Shown: positions 17,190-27,478, numbered from the stretch's first letter. The stretch: 64,000 nucleotides of DNA from Georgenia sp. EYE_87 (GCF_023148685.1 NZ_JAHXNL010000005.1:124001-188000); one strand, 5' to 3'. Notes: generated by a model not told the origin, from the letters alone. Program-made: numbers and translations.

Positions 17190-18635
17190 ATGCCCGCCAT
17201 GCAGCCACCGAATGCGGGCGAGGCGGTGATCCTGGGCCCCGCGGGCCCGGACGAGGCACTTCCGCCGCCGGCCGCGCCGACGACGGCGGACGAGGCCGTG
17301 CACATGCTGGCCCTGGCACAGCGCTACGCCGACGCGGCCCGGGACGAGGCGGAACGTCTGCGGGCCGAGGCGGCACGCCTGCACGAGGAGGCCGACGCAG
17401 CTCGTCGCGCCGCCCGCGTGCAGCTGGACGAGGCGCAGGAGGAGGCGGCCCAGCTGGTCCAGGACGCCGCCGAGCAGGCGGCCCTCGTGCTGGCGGAGGC
17501 AGACCGCGCGCGCGACGAGGTGCTTGCCCAGGCTGAGTCGACGGCCGCGGTGCTGCGCTCGCGCGCCGAGCGCTCAGCCGTCGACGCCGAGACGCAGGCG
17601 GCCAACCTTCTCGAGGAGGCGCGCGAACGCAGCCGGCAGCTCCTCGAGGAGGCGGACGGCGAGGTCGAGCGGCGCACGGCCGCCCTCGTCGTTGAGGAGG
17701 AGCGCGTCCGGCAGGCGGCCACGGACGAGGCGGCACGGGTGCTCGAGGCGGCCCGCGCGGAGGCTGAGCAGCTGCGCGCGGACGCCACCCAGGCCGTCGA
17801 CGCCATGCGACGGGCGGCGGCCGCCGAGCTTGAGCGGGCCCGCAGCCAGGCCGCGGCCGAGCTCGCCACGGCGGCCGAGCAGGCCGGGCGCATCCGGGAC
17901 GAGGCCAGGGCCACCGCGGAGGCGGACATTGCCCTCGCCGCGGAGCAGATGGCGTGGACGCAGCGCACGGTCGAGCAGCTGGTGGCCGCCGCCGAGCAGG
18001 AGGCGGAACGGCTGCAGCGCCAGGGCCACGCCGTCGGGGCCGAGAAGATCCGTGCGGTCCGCCGGCGCCTGCAGCCGGTGATCGCCTCCACCGCGGCCAA
18101 GGCCCGGGCTCTGCTGCAGGCCGCGGACGACGCCGCGGCGGCCGTGCGCGCCGACGCGGACGAGCACCTGGAGTCCGCGCGGGCGGCGGCCGAGGCCGAG
18201 CGTCGGCGCGCCCGCGAGGAGGCCGACCGGGTGCTGGCCGAGGCGGAGGCCCGGGCGTCCGCGATGGTCGAGCGGGCGGAGCGTCGCCTGGCCGGCGCGG
18301 AGCAGGGCGCCCGCGTGCTGCGCGAGCAGGCGGCCCAGCAGTCCGGGGCCGCGCAGCGCGAGGCCCAGGACCGCCGTCGGGAGGCCCGTGCCGAGGCGGC
18401 CAGCATCGTGGCCGAGGCCCGTGCCGAGGCCGACGGGCTGCGCACCCTCGCCCACGAGCTGCTGGACGGCGCCCGCGCCGAGGTCCGCACCCTCACCCTG
18501 CGCCGGGACCGGATCGCCGCCGAGCTCGGCCAGCTCTCTGGCGTCATCGACGCCCTCGCGGTCCCCGACCCCTCCCCCGGCACGACCCTCACCGACCTCA
18601 CCACCCACGACGACAAGGAACCCGACGCCCGATGA
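17190..18635 (+). CDS. Long Ala/Glu/Arg-rich coiled-coil protein
   Basis: About 481 residues. After a Pro-rich N-terminus of about 35 residues (MPAMQPPNAGEAVILGPAG), almost the whole protein is heptad-rich helix (repeats such as AEAERLRAEAARLHEEADAA). It ends with a short acidic tail. There is no transmembrane helix. The architecture resembles actinomycete cytoskeletal or polarisome proteins (Scy/FilP-like) and DivIVA partners, but composition bias makes homology hard to judge. The ATG at 17190 is the best start before the coiled coil, although its ribosome binding site is weak. Its stop overlaps the start of the DivIVA-domain gene (ATGA), so the two are co-translated and probably form a complex. 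Confidence 0.72.
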   Translation: MPAMQPPNAGEAVILGPAGPDEALPPPAAPTTADEAVHMLALAQRYADAARDEAERLRAEAARLHEEADAARRAARVQLDEAQEEAAQLVQDAAEQAALVLAEADRARDEVLAQAESTAAVLRSRAERSAVDAETQAANLLEEARERSRQLLEEADGEVERRTAALVVEEERVRQAATDEAARVLEAARAEAEQLRADATQAVDAMRRAAAAELERARSQAAAELATAAEQAGRIRDEARATAEADIALAAEQMAWTQRTVEQLVAAAEQEAERLQRQGHAVGAEKIRAVRRRLQPVIASTAAKARALLQAADDAAAAVRADADEHLESARAAAEAERRRAREEADRVLAEAEARASAMVERAERRLAGAEQGARVLREQAAQQSGAAQREAQDRRREARAEAASIVAEARAEADGLRTLAHELLDGARAEVRTLTLRRDRIAAELGQLSGVIDALAVPDPSPGTTLTDLTTHDDKEPDAR

Positions 18636-19795
18636 GCCAGACATCCTTCCGCACCGTCCTGCGCGGCTACGACCCCGCCGAGGTCGACGAGCACGTCCGC
18701 CAGCTCGCCGGGGAGCTGCAGAGCGCCCGCGAGCACACCGACGAGCTCGGCCGCCGCGTGCAGGCGCTCGAGGCCGCCGAGTCCGCGGCGGCCGCCGCCG
18801 TCGCCGAGGCCAACCGCCAGAAGGAGGAGGCCGTCCGCCGGAGCGAGCAGCCCGCGCCGGAGCCGACCTGGGCCGACTTCGGCAAGCGGATCGGCGCCAT
18901 CCTCCAGCTGGCCGAGGAGGAGGCCGAGGAGCTGCGGGACGACGCCCGCCGGGAGATCGAGGAGCAGCGCCGCGAGCTCGCGGAGTCCGCCGAGCGCGTC
19001 CGGGCCGACGCCGACCGCTACGCCGCCCAGACCCGCAGCGCCGCCGAGACCGAGGCGGCCCGCACCCTCGAGCACGCGCGCCGCGAGGCCGATGACATCC
19101 TCGACCAGGCCGACCGGGACGCCACCGCCCGCCGCGAGGAGGCCGAGGCCGTCTACGAGCAGCAGCGCGCCCGGGCGGCGCAGGCGGCCGCCGACTTCGA
19201 GACCACCCTGGCGCAGCGCCGGCAGCACGCGGAGGACGACTTCGCGGCCCGCTCCGTCGCCGCCGAGCAGCGGCTGATGGCCCAGCAGAACCAGGCCGAG
19301 GCGATCCGCTACGAGAGCGAGCAGCAGCTGGCCGACGCCGAGCAGAAGGCCCGGCGCACCGTGGAGGAGGCCGAGCGGCAGGCGCAGCAGCTCCTCGGCG
19401 AGGCCAAGGCCCGCGCCGAGCGGATCCGCACCGAGTCCGAGCGCGAGCTGGTGGCCGCCTCGCAGCGGCGGGACAGCATCAACGCCCAGCTCTCCAACGT
19501 CCGGCAGATGCTGGCCACGCTCACCGGCACCAGCGTGCCGGTGGACGCCCTCACCGGTGCGCCCTTCTCCGCCCCGCAGCCGGCGCCGAACCAGGCGGTC
19601 CAGAGCGAAGTGACGGTGAGCGACGACCACGAGGGGCCGGCCGGCGAGGATGCTGTCGGGGTTGCCGTGGACGACCCGGCCGAGGCTTCTCGAGAGGTCC
19701 AGGCCGACGACGAGGCGGTCGAGCCCGCCAACGGGGATTTGGTTCTTCCAGCGCCTGAGGCCGAGGCAAGAGCAGAGCGGACAGCGTCACGCTAA
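18632..19795 (+). CDS. DivIVA-domain coiled-coil protein
   Basis: A 387-residue cytoplasmic protein. Its N-terminus, SFRTVLRGYDPAEVDEHVRQ, matches the DivIVA/GpsB membrane-binding start (F-x-x-x-x-R-G-Y-D-x-x-E-V-D). A coiled coil follows to about residue 300, then an acidic disordered tail. DivIVA proteins mark curved membranes and recruit cell-wall or chromosome-segregation partners in actinomycetes. The ATG overlaps the upstream coiled-coil gene stop. It is not the canonical single-copy DivIVA beside the division cluster. High GC and codon usage are typical of the chromosome, in contrast to the accessory genes on both sides. Confidence 0.8.
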   Translation: MSQTSFRTVLRGYDPAEVDEHVRQLAGELQSAREHTDELGRRVQALEAAESAAAAAVAEANRQKEEAVRRSEQPAPEPTWADFGKRIGAILQLAEEEAEELRDDARREIEEQRRELAESAERVRADADRYAAQTRSAAETEAARTLEHARREADDILDQADRDATARREEAEAVYEQQRARAAQAAADFETTLAQRRQHAEDDFAARSVAAEQRLMAQQNQAEAIRYESEQQLADAEQKARRTVEEAERQAQQLLGEAKARAERIRTESERELVAASQRRDSINAQLSNVRQMLATLTGTSVPVDALTGAPFSAPQPAPNQAVQSEVTVSDDHEGPAGEDAVGVAVDDPAEASREVQADDEAVEPANGDLVLPAPEAEARAERTASR

Positions 19796-20005
19796 TCGGA
19801 CTGGAGACGGGCAAGCCCTTCGGGGCGATCCGCTTAACAAAATTGCCCTCAGAGCGAAGGATGAGGTTCCTTCGGATTCCTGCTCGTCGAATCCACGCCG
19901 CCTGTCCGCCCACCAGACTTTGGATCAGCTCACTTCGGACGGTAACTGATCGCCACCGGACCGCCAAGCGAATATTACCGCCGGTTACCGTGGGGTAGCC
20001 CCGGG

Positions 20006-21178
20006 ATGAAAGGGATTTCATTGTCGGACGACGACGTCGCAGTGTTGGTGGGCAACGGTTTGAGCATTGCGTTCAACCCCGCCCTCTCACTCCGAGAGAT
20101 TACTCAAGAGGTGCTCGATCGCTTCGAAGACGAGGACGAAAATGGTTCAGACGTCGTCGTCGCCATGCAAGAGATTGCTGAGCGGGCCCTTCCGGGTGGC
20201 GCCACAGCGGACCATGACTTCGAGGTGCTGGTCGGGGCCTTCGGCGCAGAGCGCACAACACTTTCGCATCTCGAACGACTGGCTACCCTTGTGAAGCCGA
20301 CTGACCAAGATTTACTTGAAGCGATCGGAGTAGTCGCAGAGTTCGCCGAAGCAATCCGAGACAGGGGCCTGAGCCACGTACTTGAAGTAATCTTCGAACG
20401 GTCCCAAGCGGAACGCCATAGGTCGCGCAACCTAATCGCCTTCACACAATCGCTCACTCAAGACTTCACCGGCCGAGTCACTATCGGGAACCTCAATTAC
20501 GACACGTTGCTCCTGTCCGCTCTTCTCGACGTTTGCCAGCGCGAACTGGCTGACCTGGGGCACGGTTACCGTACGGTCAAAGTCACCAGTTCGGAGGACG
20601 ACGAGACCACAGATGTGCCGGCACTGCGGGAGTCGGCAAACGACTTTCCCAGTAACCGACGCGTCCGGTTGCTCCACCTCCACGGGTCACTTACGTACTG
20701 GGCCAATCGCTCCACGAAGGTCTACGCAAAGCTCAGCACAGAATTTCTGCGCGAGCACGATCAGTGGGTTGCCGTACGTGAGAACCGGACTAACGTGCGG
20801 CCAGTAGTAGTCCTCGCAAATCAGCGCGATAAATCAGAACACGTGAGCGAATTTCCATTCTCGGTAGCGTACGAGATGTTCGCCGAAGGCCTCCACAACT
20901 CCAATAATTGGCTGATAGTAGGATACTCTTTCAGAGACGTCTGCGTAAACGACATGCTTCGCCTTGAGTTTTCGGAGCGGACCGCCAACGACAAACCAGA
21001 CGTCCTCGTCGTAACGTTTGGGGACCAGCCAACTCGCAAGGAGATCGAGCGAGCGTTGGGATGGGGCGTCGAGGACGGGAGTTCCGCACATTGGCTTGCG
21101 ATCAATCGCGAAGGCGCAAACGGCATCCAAGCTACCGAGGACTGGCGCAACTTCGTCACAAACAGCACATCGACCTGA
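20006..21178 (+). CDS. SIR2-family predicted NADase
   Basis: A 390-residue protein with the SIR2-like Rossmann motifs in order: VLVGNGLS near residues 14-20, GNLNYDTLL (161-169), LLHLHGSL (222-229, candidate catalytic His226 with Asn164), and NWLIVGYSFRDVCVND near 301-316. SIR2-like proteins with N-x-D/N-Y-D and L-H-G motifs, such as ThsA and DSR proteins, deplete NAD during phage infection. Here no second effector or sensor domain is evident. The ATG at 20006 follows CCCCGGG; a TTG at 20021 with AGGGA upstream is an alternative. Lower GC than neighbours suggests acquisition. It appears to stand alone downstream of the DivIVA pair. Confidence 0.78.
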   Translation: MKGISLSDDDVAVLVGNGLSIAFNPALSLREITQEVLDRFEDEDENGSDVVVAMQEIAERALPGGATADHDFEVLVGAFGAERTTLSHLERLATLVKPTDQDLLEAIGVVAEFAEAIRDRGLSHVLEVIFERSQAERHRSRNLIAFTQSLTQDFTGRVTIGNLNYDTLLLSALLDVCQRELADLGHGYRTVKVTSSEDDETTDVPALRESANDFPSNRRVRLLHLHGSLTYWANRSTKVYAKLSTEFLREHDQWVAVRENRTNVRPVVVLANQRDKSEHVSEFPFSVAYEMFAEGLHNSNNWLIVGYSFRDVCVNDMLRLEFSERTANDKPDVLVVTFGDQPTRKEIERALGWGVEDGSSAHWLAINREGANGIQATEDWRNFVTNSTST

Positions 21179-21338
21179 CCCGTCGCTAACCGCGGCGCGC
21201 CGTCGCTTTGGGTGGCCTCGCCGTGGTGCAGCGTTCAGGGCCAGACCGGCCCGAGTTCAACACACTGCACCTTGAACGTACAGATGACTCTTGGCGTGCA
21301 AATACCGCGTCCCCGCCGTCCTCCCGCTTGCGCCGCAG

Positions 21339-22004
21339 TCACCGCGGCGCGTACCGCCGCTCGGGCCGGCCGACCTCGCCGTACCGCAGCCGGACCTCCG
21401 CCCGGCCGGTCTCGGCGAGGTGCTCGAGGTACCGCCGCGCGCTGACCCGGGAGATCCCGGCCGCCTCGGCGGCCTCGGCCGCGGAGAGGTCGCGCCCGGC
21501 GTCGGCGAGCACCTGCCCGACCAGCTGCAGCGTCTCCGCGCTGAGCCCCTTGGGCAGGGTCGCCGCCGTCTGCCTGGGCGTGGCGAAGAGCCGGTCCACG
21601 TCCGTCTGCTCCGGCGTCGCCCCCGGGGTCAGCGCGCGGTGGGTCTGCCGGTAGTGCTGGAGCCGCTCGCGCAGGTCGGCAAAGGTGAACGGCTTCATCA
21701 GGTACTGCACGGCCCCGCCGCGCACGGCCCGCTTGACCGTGTCCGCCTCCCGGGCGGCGGTGACCACGATGACGTCCATGTCCGGCGCCGCCTCGCGCAT
21801 GTCCGCGAGGATGTCCAGCCCGGAGGCGCCGGGCAGGAAGACGTCGAGCAGCACCAGGTCCGGCTGCAGCCGGGCGGCGGCCTCGAGCGCGGCCGCGGGG
21901 TCGTGCACGACCCCGACCACCTCGAACCCGTCGCACCGGCGCACGAACCCCTCGTGGATCCGGGCCACCATGTAGTCGTCGTCGACGATGAGCACCCCAA
22001 TCAC
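21339..22004 (-). CDS. Response regulator, CitB/DpiA type
   Basis: A 221-residue two-component regulator. The receiver domain has the acidic pocket DDD at the start (VLIVDDDYMVARIHEGFVRR), phospho-acceptor Asp in LVLLDVFLPG, Thr in VTAA and Lys in MKPF. The C-terminal 80 residues form a winged-helix of the CitB family (LSAAEAAEAAGISRVSARRYLEHL), which should bind promoter DNA. The GTG at 22004 overlaps the kinase stop and has AGGAGG upstream. Family members (CitB, DpiA, DcuR) control di- and tricarboxylate genes, so the divergent tctCBA operon is the expected target. Confidence 0.9.
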   Translation of the reverse strand: MIGVLIVDDDYMVARIHEGFVRRCDGFEVVGVVHDPAAALEAAARLQPDLVLLDVFLPGASGLDILADMREAAPDMDVIVVTAAREADTVKRAVRGGAVQYLMKPFTFADLRERLQHYRQTHRALTPGATPEQTDVDRLFATPRQTAATLPKGLSAETLQLVGQVLADAGRDLSAAEAAEAAGISRVSARRYLEHLAETGRAEVRLRYGEVGRPERRYAPR

Positions 22005-23584
22005 GGCCCCTCCTCCTTCTTGCACAGCCGGGCGGTGAATACCGCGCCGTCGTCGTTATGCACGGCCACGTCCCCGCCGCGTCGACGGCACACCAGCCGC
22101 ACCAGGGCCAGCCCGTAGCCGCGCCCGCCCGCCTCCGCCGAGCCCTTGGTGGTGTACCCCGAGCGGAACAGCCGCTCCGCGGCGGCGGCGGCGACCCCCG
22201 GGCCGGAGTCGTGGACCCGCACCGTCACCGCCGCCTCGTCCTCGGTCAGCGCCACCTCCACGAGCTTCTCCGCCGCCTGCGCGACGGCGTCGAGGGCGTT
22301 GTCCACCAGGTTGCCCACCACGGTGACCAGGTCCCGGGAGAGGTCCTCGTCCACCCGGGCCACGGCCGACTCCTCCGCCAGCACCAGGCGCGCCCCGCGC
22401 TCGGCGGCCAGGGAGTCCTTGGCAATCAGCAGCGCGGCGATCGGCGGGTCCGAGATCCGCGCCGTGATCTGCGTGTACAGGCTGTCGCGGTGGCGGCTGA
22501 CGCCCTCGACGAAGCGCACCGCCTCCTCGTACTCCTCCAGCTGCAGCAGGCCCGAGATGGTGTGCAGCTGGTTGGAGAACTCGTGGGTCTGCGCCCGCAG
22601 CGTGCCGGTGGTGCGGCGCGAGGTGTCCAGCGCCCGCTCGAGGGCCTTCGTCTCCGTGCGGTCGCGCATGGTGGTCACCGACCCGATCACCGCCCCGTGG
22701 CTGCGCACCGGCATCCGGTTGAGCACCAGCAGCCGCGGCCCCACCACCACCAGCCGGTCGCGCGTGGCGTCCTCCGTCAGCGCCTCGCGCAGCTCGGCGT
22801 CCGCCGTCAGCTCCGCCAGCGGGCGTCCGACGGCGTCCGGGGGCAGGGCGAGCAGCCGCCGCCCGGCGTCGTTGAGGAGGGTGACCCGCCCGGCGGTGTC
22901 CAGGGCGACGACGCCCTCGCGGATGCCGTGCAGCAGCGCCTCGCGGTGCTCCACCAGCCCCGCGATCTCCGTGGGCTCCAGGCCCAGCGTCTGCCGCTTG
23001 ATCCGGCGGGCGAGCATGGTCGAGCCGATGACGCCGATCGTCGTCGCGAGCCCCACGTACACCAGCAGGCTCGGGCCGGCCATGGCGAGCCGCTCGGTGA
23101 CGGCGGGCAGCTCCCGCTCCACCCGGGCGACCCCGACCAGCGCGCCGCCGTCGTCGAGTACCGGGACCTCCGCGGCGACGGCGGCACCGCCGGCCACCGG
23201 GCCGACCCAGGAGCGCGAGGTCGGGACGTCGGGCCGGTCGTCCCGGAGGAGCTGCCCCACCTCGCCCGGGCGGGAGGACTCCAGCACCGTGCGGTCGGGA
23301 CGCAGCAGCTCGACGACGTCGGAGCCCGAGACCGTCCGGACCGTCTCCCCCACCGCGGCCAGCGGGGCGCTCCCGCCGGGCAGCGCCGTCCCGACGAGCG
23401 CGCGGACGGTGGGGTTGCCGGCCAGGTTCTCCGCCGCCGACAGCGCCCGGCGGTTCTCCACCCGCTGGAGCTGCTCGCCGGTCTGGGCGAAGGACAGCAC
23501 GCCGACGGTGATGACCACGAGCGCGACGATGACGAGCTGGAGCACGAGGAACTGCCCGGCCAGCGTCATCCGGTTCCTGCGCAT
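22001..23584 (-). CDS. Sensor histidine kinase, CitA/DcuS type
   Basis: A 527-residue membrane kinase. Two transmembrane helices (about residues 10-32 and 170-190) bracket a PAS-like extracellular sensor. A cytoplasmic PAS domain (HREALLHGIREGVVALDTAGRV) follows, then the H-box Q-T-H-E-F-S-N-Q-L-H-T-I-S-G-L-L and an ATPase domain with VGNLVDNALDA, DSGPG and GYGLALVRL. The H-E-F-x-N-x-L-H form is specific to citrate/C4-dicarboxylate sensors. The ATG at 23584 has AGAGG six bases upstream. It is co-translated with the response regulator and divergent from the tctCBA operon, so it likely senses the transported carboxylate. Confidence 0.9.
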   Translation of the reverse strand: MRRNRMTLAGQFLVLQLVIVALVVITVGVLSFAQTGEQLQRVENRRALSAAENLAGNPTVRALVGTALPGGSAPLAAVGETVRTVSGSDVVELLRPDRTVLESSRPGEVGQLLRDDRPDVPTSRSWVGPVAGGAAVAAEVPVLDDGGALVGVARVERELPAVTERLAMAGPSLLVYVGLATTIGVIGSTMLARRIKRQTLGLEPTEIAGLVEHREALLHGIREGVVALDTAGRVTLLNDAGRRLLALPPDAVGRPLAELTADAELREALTEDATRDRLVVVGPRLLVLNRMPVRSHGAVIGSVTTMRDRTETKALERALDTSRRTTGTLRAQTHEFSNQLHTISGLLQLEEYEEAVRFVEGVSRHRDSLYTQITARISDPPIAALLIAKDSLAAERGARLVLAEESAVARVDEDLSRDLVTVVGNLVDNALDAVAQAAEKLVEVALTEDEAAVTVRVHDSGPGVAAAAAERLFRSGYTTKGSAEAGGRGYGLALVRLVCRRRGGDVAVHNDDGAVFTARLCKKEEGP

Positions 23585-23833
23585 GTCCACCTCTTCTCCG
23601 GCGTCGTCCGGCGAGGCGGCTGCGCCGTCGTCGGGGCACGTCCGCGCAGCGACGTCAGGCGCGCGGGGCGAGAGCCACATCGTGCCACCCGGGACGGCGC
23701 CGGCGGGCGCGCGGGCGCGGACCCGGCCGTGACCACAAAGAACTCAACGACCGCTGCGACCGCAACGGTGATGGCGGCCGCGCCGTCGTCCATGATCGTC
23801 CACGTTCCTGCCCCCTCGACGAAGAGGCCGACG

Positions 23834-24853
23834 ATGCTTCGCTCCACGTTCAAGATCCCCGCCCTGCTCGCCGGCGCCGCGCTCGCCCTGACGGCGTGCG
23901 GCGTCACCGGCACCGAGTCCGAGGCGGGCGCCGACGGCGCCACCACCGGCGCCGCCGAGGCCGGCCCGCTCACCGACAAGCGGATCATGGTGCCCAACTC
24001 CGCCGGCGGCGGGTACGACCAGACCGCCCGCACCGCCGCGCAGGTCATGGAGGAGACCGGCATCTCCTCCGGCATGGAGGTCTTCAACCTCGAGGGCGCC
24101 GGCGGCACCGTCGGCCTGGCCCGCACCGTCTCCGAGACCGGCAACGGCGACCTCGCCATGCTCATGGGCCTGGGCGTGGTCGGCGCCAGCTACACCAACG
24201 AGTCCGAGGCCACCCTGACCGAGACCACCCCGCTGGCCAAGCTCATCGAGGAGCCCGGCGCCGTCATGGTGCCCGCCGACTCCGAGTTCCAGACCATCGA
24301 CGACCTCGTCGAGGCGTGGAAGGCCGACCCGGGCGGGCTGTCCGTGGGCGGCGGCTCCTCCCCCGGCGGCCCCGACCACCTCCTGCCCATGCAGCTCGCC
24401 CAGGCCGTCGGCGTCGACCCCGCGGCGGTCAACTTCGTCTCCTACGACGGCGGCGGCGACCTCCTCCCCGCCATCCTCGGCTCCAAGCTCGACTTCGCCA
24501 CCTCCGGCGCGGGCGAGTTCAAGGACCAGATCGAGACCGGCGAGATCCGCGTGCTCGCCGTCTCCTCCGAGGAGCCGGTCGAGGGCATCGACGCGCCCAC
24601 CCTCACCGAGGCCGGCATCGACCTGGTCTTCACCAACTGGCGCGGCATCGTCGCCCCGCCCGAGATCGAGGACGCCGACCGCGACGCCTGGATCGCCGCC
24701 CTGGAGGAGATGCACGCCTCGCCCGAGTGGGAGGCCGCCCTGGAGAAGAACGGCTGGACCGACGCCTTCATCACCGGCGACGAGTACGCCGAGTTCCTCA
24801 CCGAGCAGGACGAGCGGGTGGCCGACGTCCTGACGGAGCTCGGACTGGCATGA
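23834..24853 (+). CDS. tctC: Tripartite tricarboxylate transporter substrate-binding lipoprotein
   Basis: A 339-residue lipoprotein, first gene of the operon. The signal peptide [20 protein letters not shown] ends in the lipobox TAC-G. The mature protein has the Bug-family start [20 protein letters not shown] and the ligand-loop segment [16 protein letters not shown]. It would capture a carboxylate outside the membrane and deliver it to TctAB. The ATG at 23834 has GAAGAGG upstream. It ends in an ATGA overlap with tctB. Location opposite a CitA/CitB pair makes citrate or a similar acid the likely ligand, but Bug proteins are diverse. Confidence 0.9.
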   Translation: MLRSTFKIPALLAGAALALTACGVTGTESEAGADGATTGAAEAGPLTDKRIMVPNSAGGGYDQTARTAAQVMEETGISSGMEVFNLEGAGGTVGLARTVSETGNGDLAMLMGLGVVGASYTNESEATLTETTPLAKLIEEPGAVMVPADSEFQTIDDLVEAWKADPGGLSVGGGSSPGGPDHLLPMQLAQAVGVDPAAVNFVSYDGGGDLLPAILGSKLDFATSGAGEFKDQIETGEIRVLAVSSEEPVEGIDAPTLTEAGIDLVFTNWRGIVAPPEIEDADRDAWIAALEEMHASPEWEAALEKNGWTDAFITGDEYAEFLTEQDERVADVLTELGLA

Positions 24854-25428
24854 GCTCCGCGGCCATGAGCGGTCCCGGCCGCGGCGACGCGGCCGGGACC
24901 GGTGGTGCGGGCGGGCCGGCCGCGACGGCCCCCGGGCGGGGGCGGGTGACCGGGCGCTCCGAGCTGGGCGTCGCCGCCTTCCTCGCGGTGCTCGGCGCGC
25001 TGATCCTGCTGGACACGGTGGGCCTGAACGCCCCCTACTCCCAGTCCGACCCGGTCGGGCCCAAGGCCCTGCCGTACATCGTCGCCGGGCTGCTGCTCGT
25101 GTGCGCCCTCGTCCTCGCGGTCGACGTGCTGCGCGGCGGGCGCGGCGAGGCCGAGGGCGGGGAGGACGTGGACCTGACCCACCCGACCGACTGGCGCACC
25201 GTGGTGCCGCTGGTGGCGGTCTTCGCCGCGAACATCGCGCTCGTGGACACCCTCGGGTGGGTGCTCTCCGGCTCGCTGCTGTTCTTCGGGTCCGTGGTGG
25301 CCCTGGGCAGCCGGCACTACGTGCGCGACCTGGTCGTCTCGCTGCTGCTCGCGCTGGGCAGCTTCTACGGGTTCTACCTCGGCCTGGGCATCCACCTGCC
25401 CGCCGGGCTCCTGGAGGGGGTGCTCTGA
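24850..25428 (+). CDS. tctB: Tripartite tricarboxylate transporter small membrane subunit
   Basis: A 192-residue membrane protein with a Gly/Ala-rich cytoplasmic N-terminus and four hydrophobic segments, for example [20 protein letters not shown] and [16 protein letters not shown]. Length, topology and position between tctC and tctA identify it as the TctB subunit. It overlaps tctC by four bases and tctA by one. TctB sequences are poorly conserved, so the call leans on context. Confidence 0.86.
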   Translation: MSSAAMSGPGRGDAAGTGGAGGPAATAPGRGRVTGRSELGVAAFLAVLGALILLDTVGLNAPYSQSDPVGPKALPYIVAGLLLVCALVLAVDVLRGGRGEAEGGEDVDLTHPTDWRTVVPLVAVFAANIALVDTLGWVLSGSLLFFGSVVALGSRHYVRDLVVSLLLALGSFYGFYLGLGIHLPAGLLEGVL

Positions 25429-27062
25429 TGGACGTGGTCAACGCCCTCGCCGACGGCTTCGTCACGGCGGCGACGCCGGTGAACCTGCTCTACGCCACCA
25501 TCGGCGTGCTGCTCGGCACCGCCGTCGGCGTGCTCCCGGGCCTCGGCCCGGCCATGACGGTGGCGCTGCTGCTGCCCGTCACCTTCGCGCTGGAGCCGAC
25601 GAGCGCGTTCATCATGTTCGCCGGCATCTACTACGGCGGGATGTACGGCGGGTCGACGACGTCGATCCTGCTCAACACCCCCGGCGAGTCCTCCACCGTG
25701 GTCACCGCGATCGAGGGCCACAAGATGGCCAAGGCCGGCCGGGCCGCGCAGGCCCTGGCGACGGCGGCCATCGGCTCCTTCGTGGCCGGCACCATCGGCA
25801 CGGCCCTCCTGGCGTTCTTCGCCCCCGTGGTGGTGCGCTTCGCCATCGAGCTCGGGGCCCCGAGCTACCTGGCGATCATGCTGCTCGCGCTGGTCGCGGT
25901 CACCGCGGTGCTCGGCAAGTCGCGGGTGCGCGGGTTCTCCGCCCTCGCCCTGGGGCTGGCGATCGGGCTCATCGGCCTCGACCCGGTCACCGGGCAGCGG
26001 CGCCTGACCTACGGCGAGGCGCAGCTCTCCGACGGGATCGACATCGTCGTGGTCGCCGTGGCGATCTTCGCCGTCGGCGAGGCGCTGTGGGTGGCCGCGC
26101 ACCTGCGCCGCTCCTCCACGGCGGTGATCCCGGTGGGCCGACCGTGGATGTCCCGGGAGGACTGGGGCCGCTCGTGGAAGCCGTGGCTGCGCGGCACCGC
26201 GTTCGGGTTCCCGTTCGGCGCGCTGCCCGCGGGCGGGGCGGAGATCCCGACGTTCCTCTCCTACGTGACCGAGAAGCGGCTGAGCCGGAAGCCCGAGGAG
26301 TTCGGGCACGGCGCCATCGAGGGCGTGGCCGGGCCGGAGGCGGCGAACAACGCCTCCGCGGCCGGGACGCTCGTGCCGATGCTCGCCCTCGGCCTGCCGA
26401 CCAACGCCACGGCCGCCGTCATGCTGGCCGCGTTCATCCAGTTCGGCATCCAGCCCGGGCCGCTGCTTCTCGAGCGCGAGCCGGAGCTGGTGTGGGGCCT
26501 GATCGCCTCGCTGTTCATCGGCAACGCCCTGCTGCTGGTGATCAACCTGCCGCTGGCGCCGGCGTGGGCGAAGCTGCTGCAGATCCCGCGGCCCTACCTG
26601 TACGCGGGCATCATCTTCTTCGCCACGCTCGGGGCCTACTCGGTCAACCTGCAGGCGTTCGACCTGGTGCTGCTGCTCCTGCTCGGGCTGCTCGGCCTGA
26701 TGATGCGGCGCTACGGGCTGCCCGTGCTGCCGCTGATCATCGGCGTCATCATCGGCCCGCTGGCCGAGCAGCAGATGCGCCGGGCGCTGCAGCTCTCGGC
26801 CGGGAGCCCGTCCGGGCTGTTCGACGAGCCGCTCGCCGTGGCGATCTACGTGATCATCGCGCTCATCCTGGTCTGGCCGTTCCTCGCGTCCGGCGTGCGC
26901 CGCGCGCGCGGCACCACCGGGCCCGGGATGCTCGACGGGGCGACCACGGGCACCGTGCCCGTCACGCCGGACGAGGCGCCCGCCTCCCCCGCCTCCCCCG
27001 CCGACTCCCAGACCACCCCGGACGACACCCGGACCCCGACCACACCCACGGAGCAGAGATGA
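25428..27062 (+). CDS. tctA: Tripartite tricarboxylate transporter large permease
   Basis: A 544-residue permease with about 12 transmembrane segments. Family motifs include [39 protein letters not shown] and, in the second half, [24 protein letters not shown], the repeated G-x-G and NNA patterns that define TctA. It forms the sodium- or proton-driven channel with TctB. A Thr/Pro-rich cytoplasmic tail of about 50 residues is longer than usual. It overlaps uspA by four bases. Confidence 0.93.
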   Translation: MDVVNALADGFVTAATPVNLLYATIGVLLGTAVGVLPGLGPAMTVALLLPVTFALEPTSAFIMFAGIYYGGMYGGSTTSILLNTPGESSTVVTAIEGHKMAKAGRAAQALATAAIGSFVAGTIGTALLAFFAPVVVRFAIELGAPSYLAIMLLALVAVTAVLGKSRVRGFSALALGLAIGLIGLDPVTGQRRLTYGEAQLSDGIDIVVVAVAIFAVGEALWVAAHLRRSSTAVIPVGRPWMSREDWGRSWKPWLRGTAFGFPFGALPAGGAEIPTFLSYVTEKRLSRKPEEFGHGAIEGVAGPEAANNASAAGTLVPMLALGLPTNATAAVMLAAFIQFGIQPGPLLLEREPELVWGLIASLFIGNALLLVINLPLAPAWAKLLQIPRPYLYAGIIFFATLGAYSVNLQAFDLVLLLLLGLLGLMMRRYGLPVLPLIIGVIIGPLAEQQMRRALQLSAGSPSGLFDEPLAVAIYVIIALILVWPFLASGVRRARGTTGPGMLDGATTGTVPVTPDEAPASPASPADSQTTPDDTRTPTTPTEQR

Positions 27063-27478
27063 CCATCGTCGTCGGCTACATCCCGACCCCGGAGGGGCAC
27101 GCCGCCCTCCAGCACGCCATCACGGTGGCCCGGAAGGAGGAGGCGCTGCTCGTCGTCGTGAACTCCTCGCGCGGGGAGTCCGCGGCCGACCCGCGGGTGC
27201 TCTCCGAGGACGACATCGGCACCGCCGAGCAGCAGCTGACCACGGCGGGCGTCGAGCACCTGCTGGTCCAGCCCTCGCGCGGGCGATCCGCAGCGGACGA
27301 GGTGCTCACCGCGGCGGACGAGCACCGGGCGGACCTGATCGTCATCGGGCTGCGGCGCCGGTCGCCCGTGGGCAAGCTGCTGCTCGGGTCCAACTCGCAG
27401 CGGATCCTGCTCGAGGCCACCTGCCCCGTGCTCGCGGTCAAGCCCGACGGCGTGGCGCAGCAGGGCGGCGTGGCATGA
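27059..27478 (+). CDS. Universal stress protein (UspA family)
   Basis: A 139-residue single-domain UspA protein. It starts [20 protein letters not shown], and its C-terminal segment [20 protein letters not shown] matches the G-x9-G-S/T-x-S ATP-binding loop of nucleotide-binding Usp proteins. It is embedded in the tct operon with ATGA overlaps at both ends. Small Usp domains are sometimes attached to transporters as regulators; here it may sense ATP status for TctAB, which is inference. Confidence 0.88.
   Translation: MTIVVGYIPTPEGHAALQHAITVARKEEALLVVVNSSRGESAADPRVLSEDDIGTAEQQLTTAGVEHLLVQPSRGRSAADEVLTAADEHRADLIVIGLRRRSPVGKLLLGSNSQRILLEATCPVLAVKPDGVAQQGGVA

Noticed and set aside
17190-19795. 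Coiled-coil pair as SMC-like defence ATPase
   Set aside because: No Walker A or Walker B motif or hinge is present, and the second protein has a clear DivIVA N-terminus.
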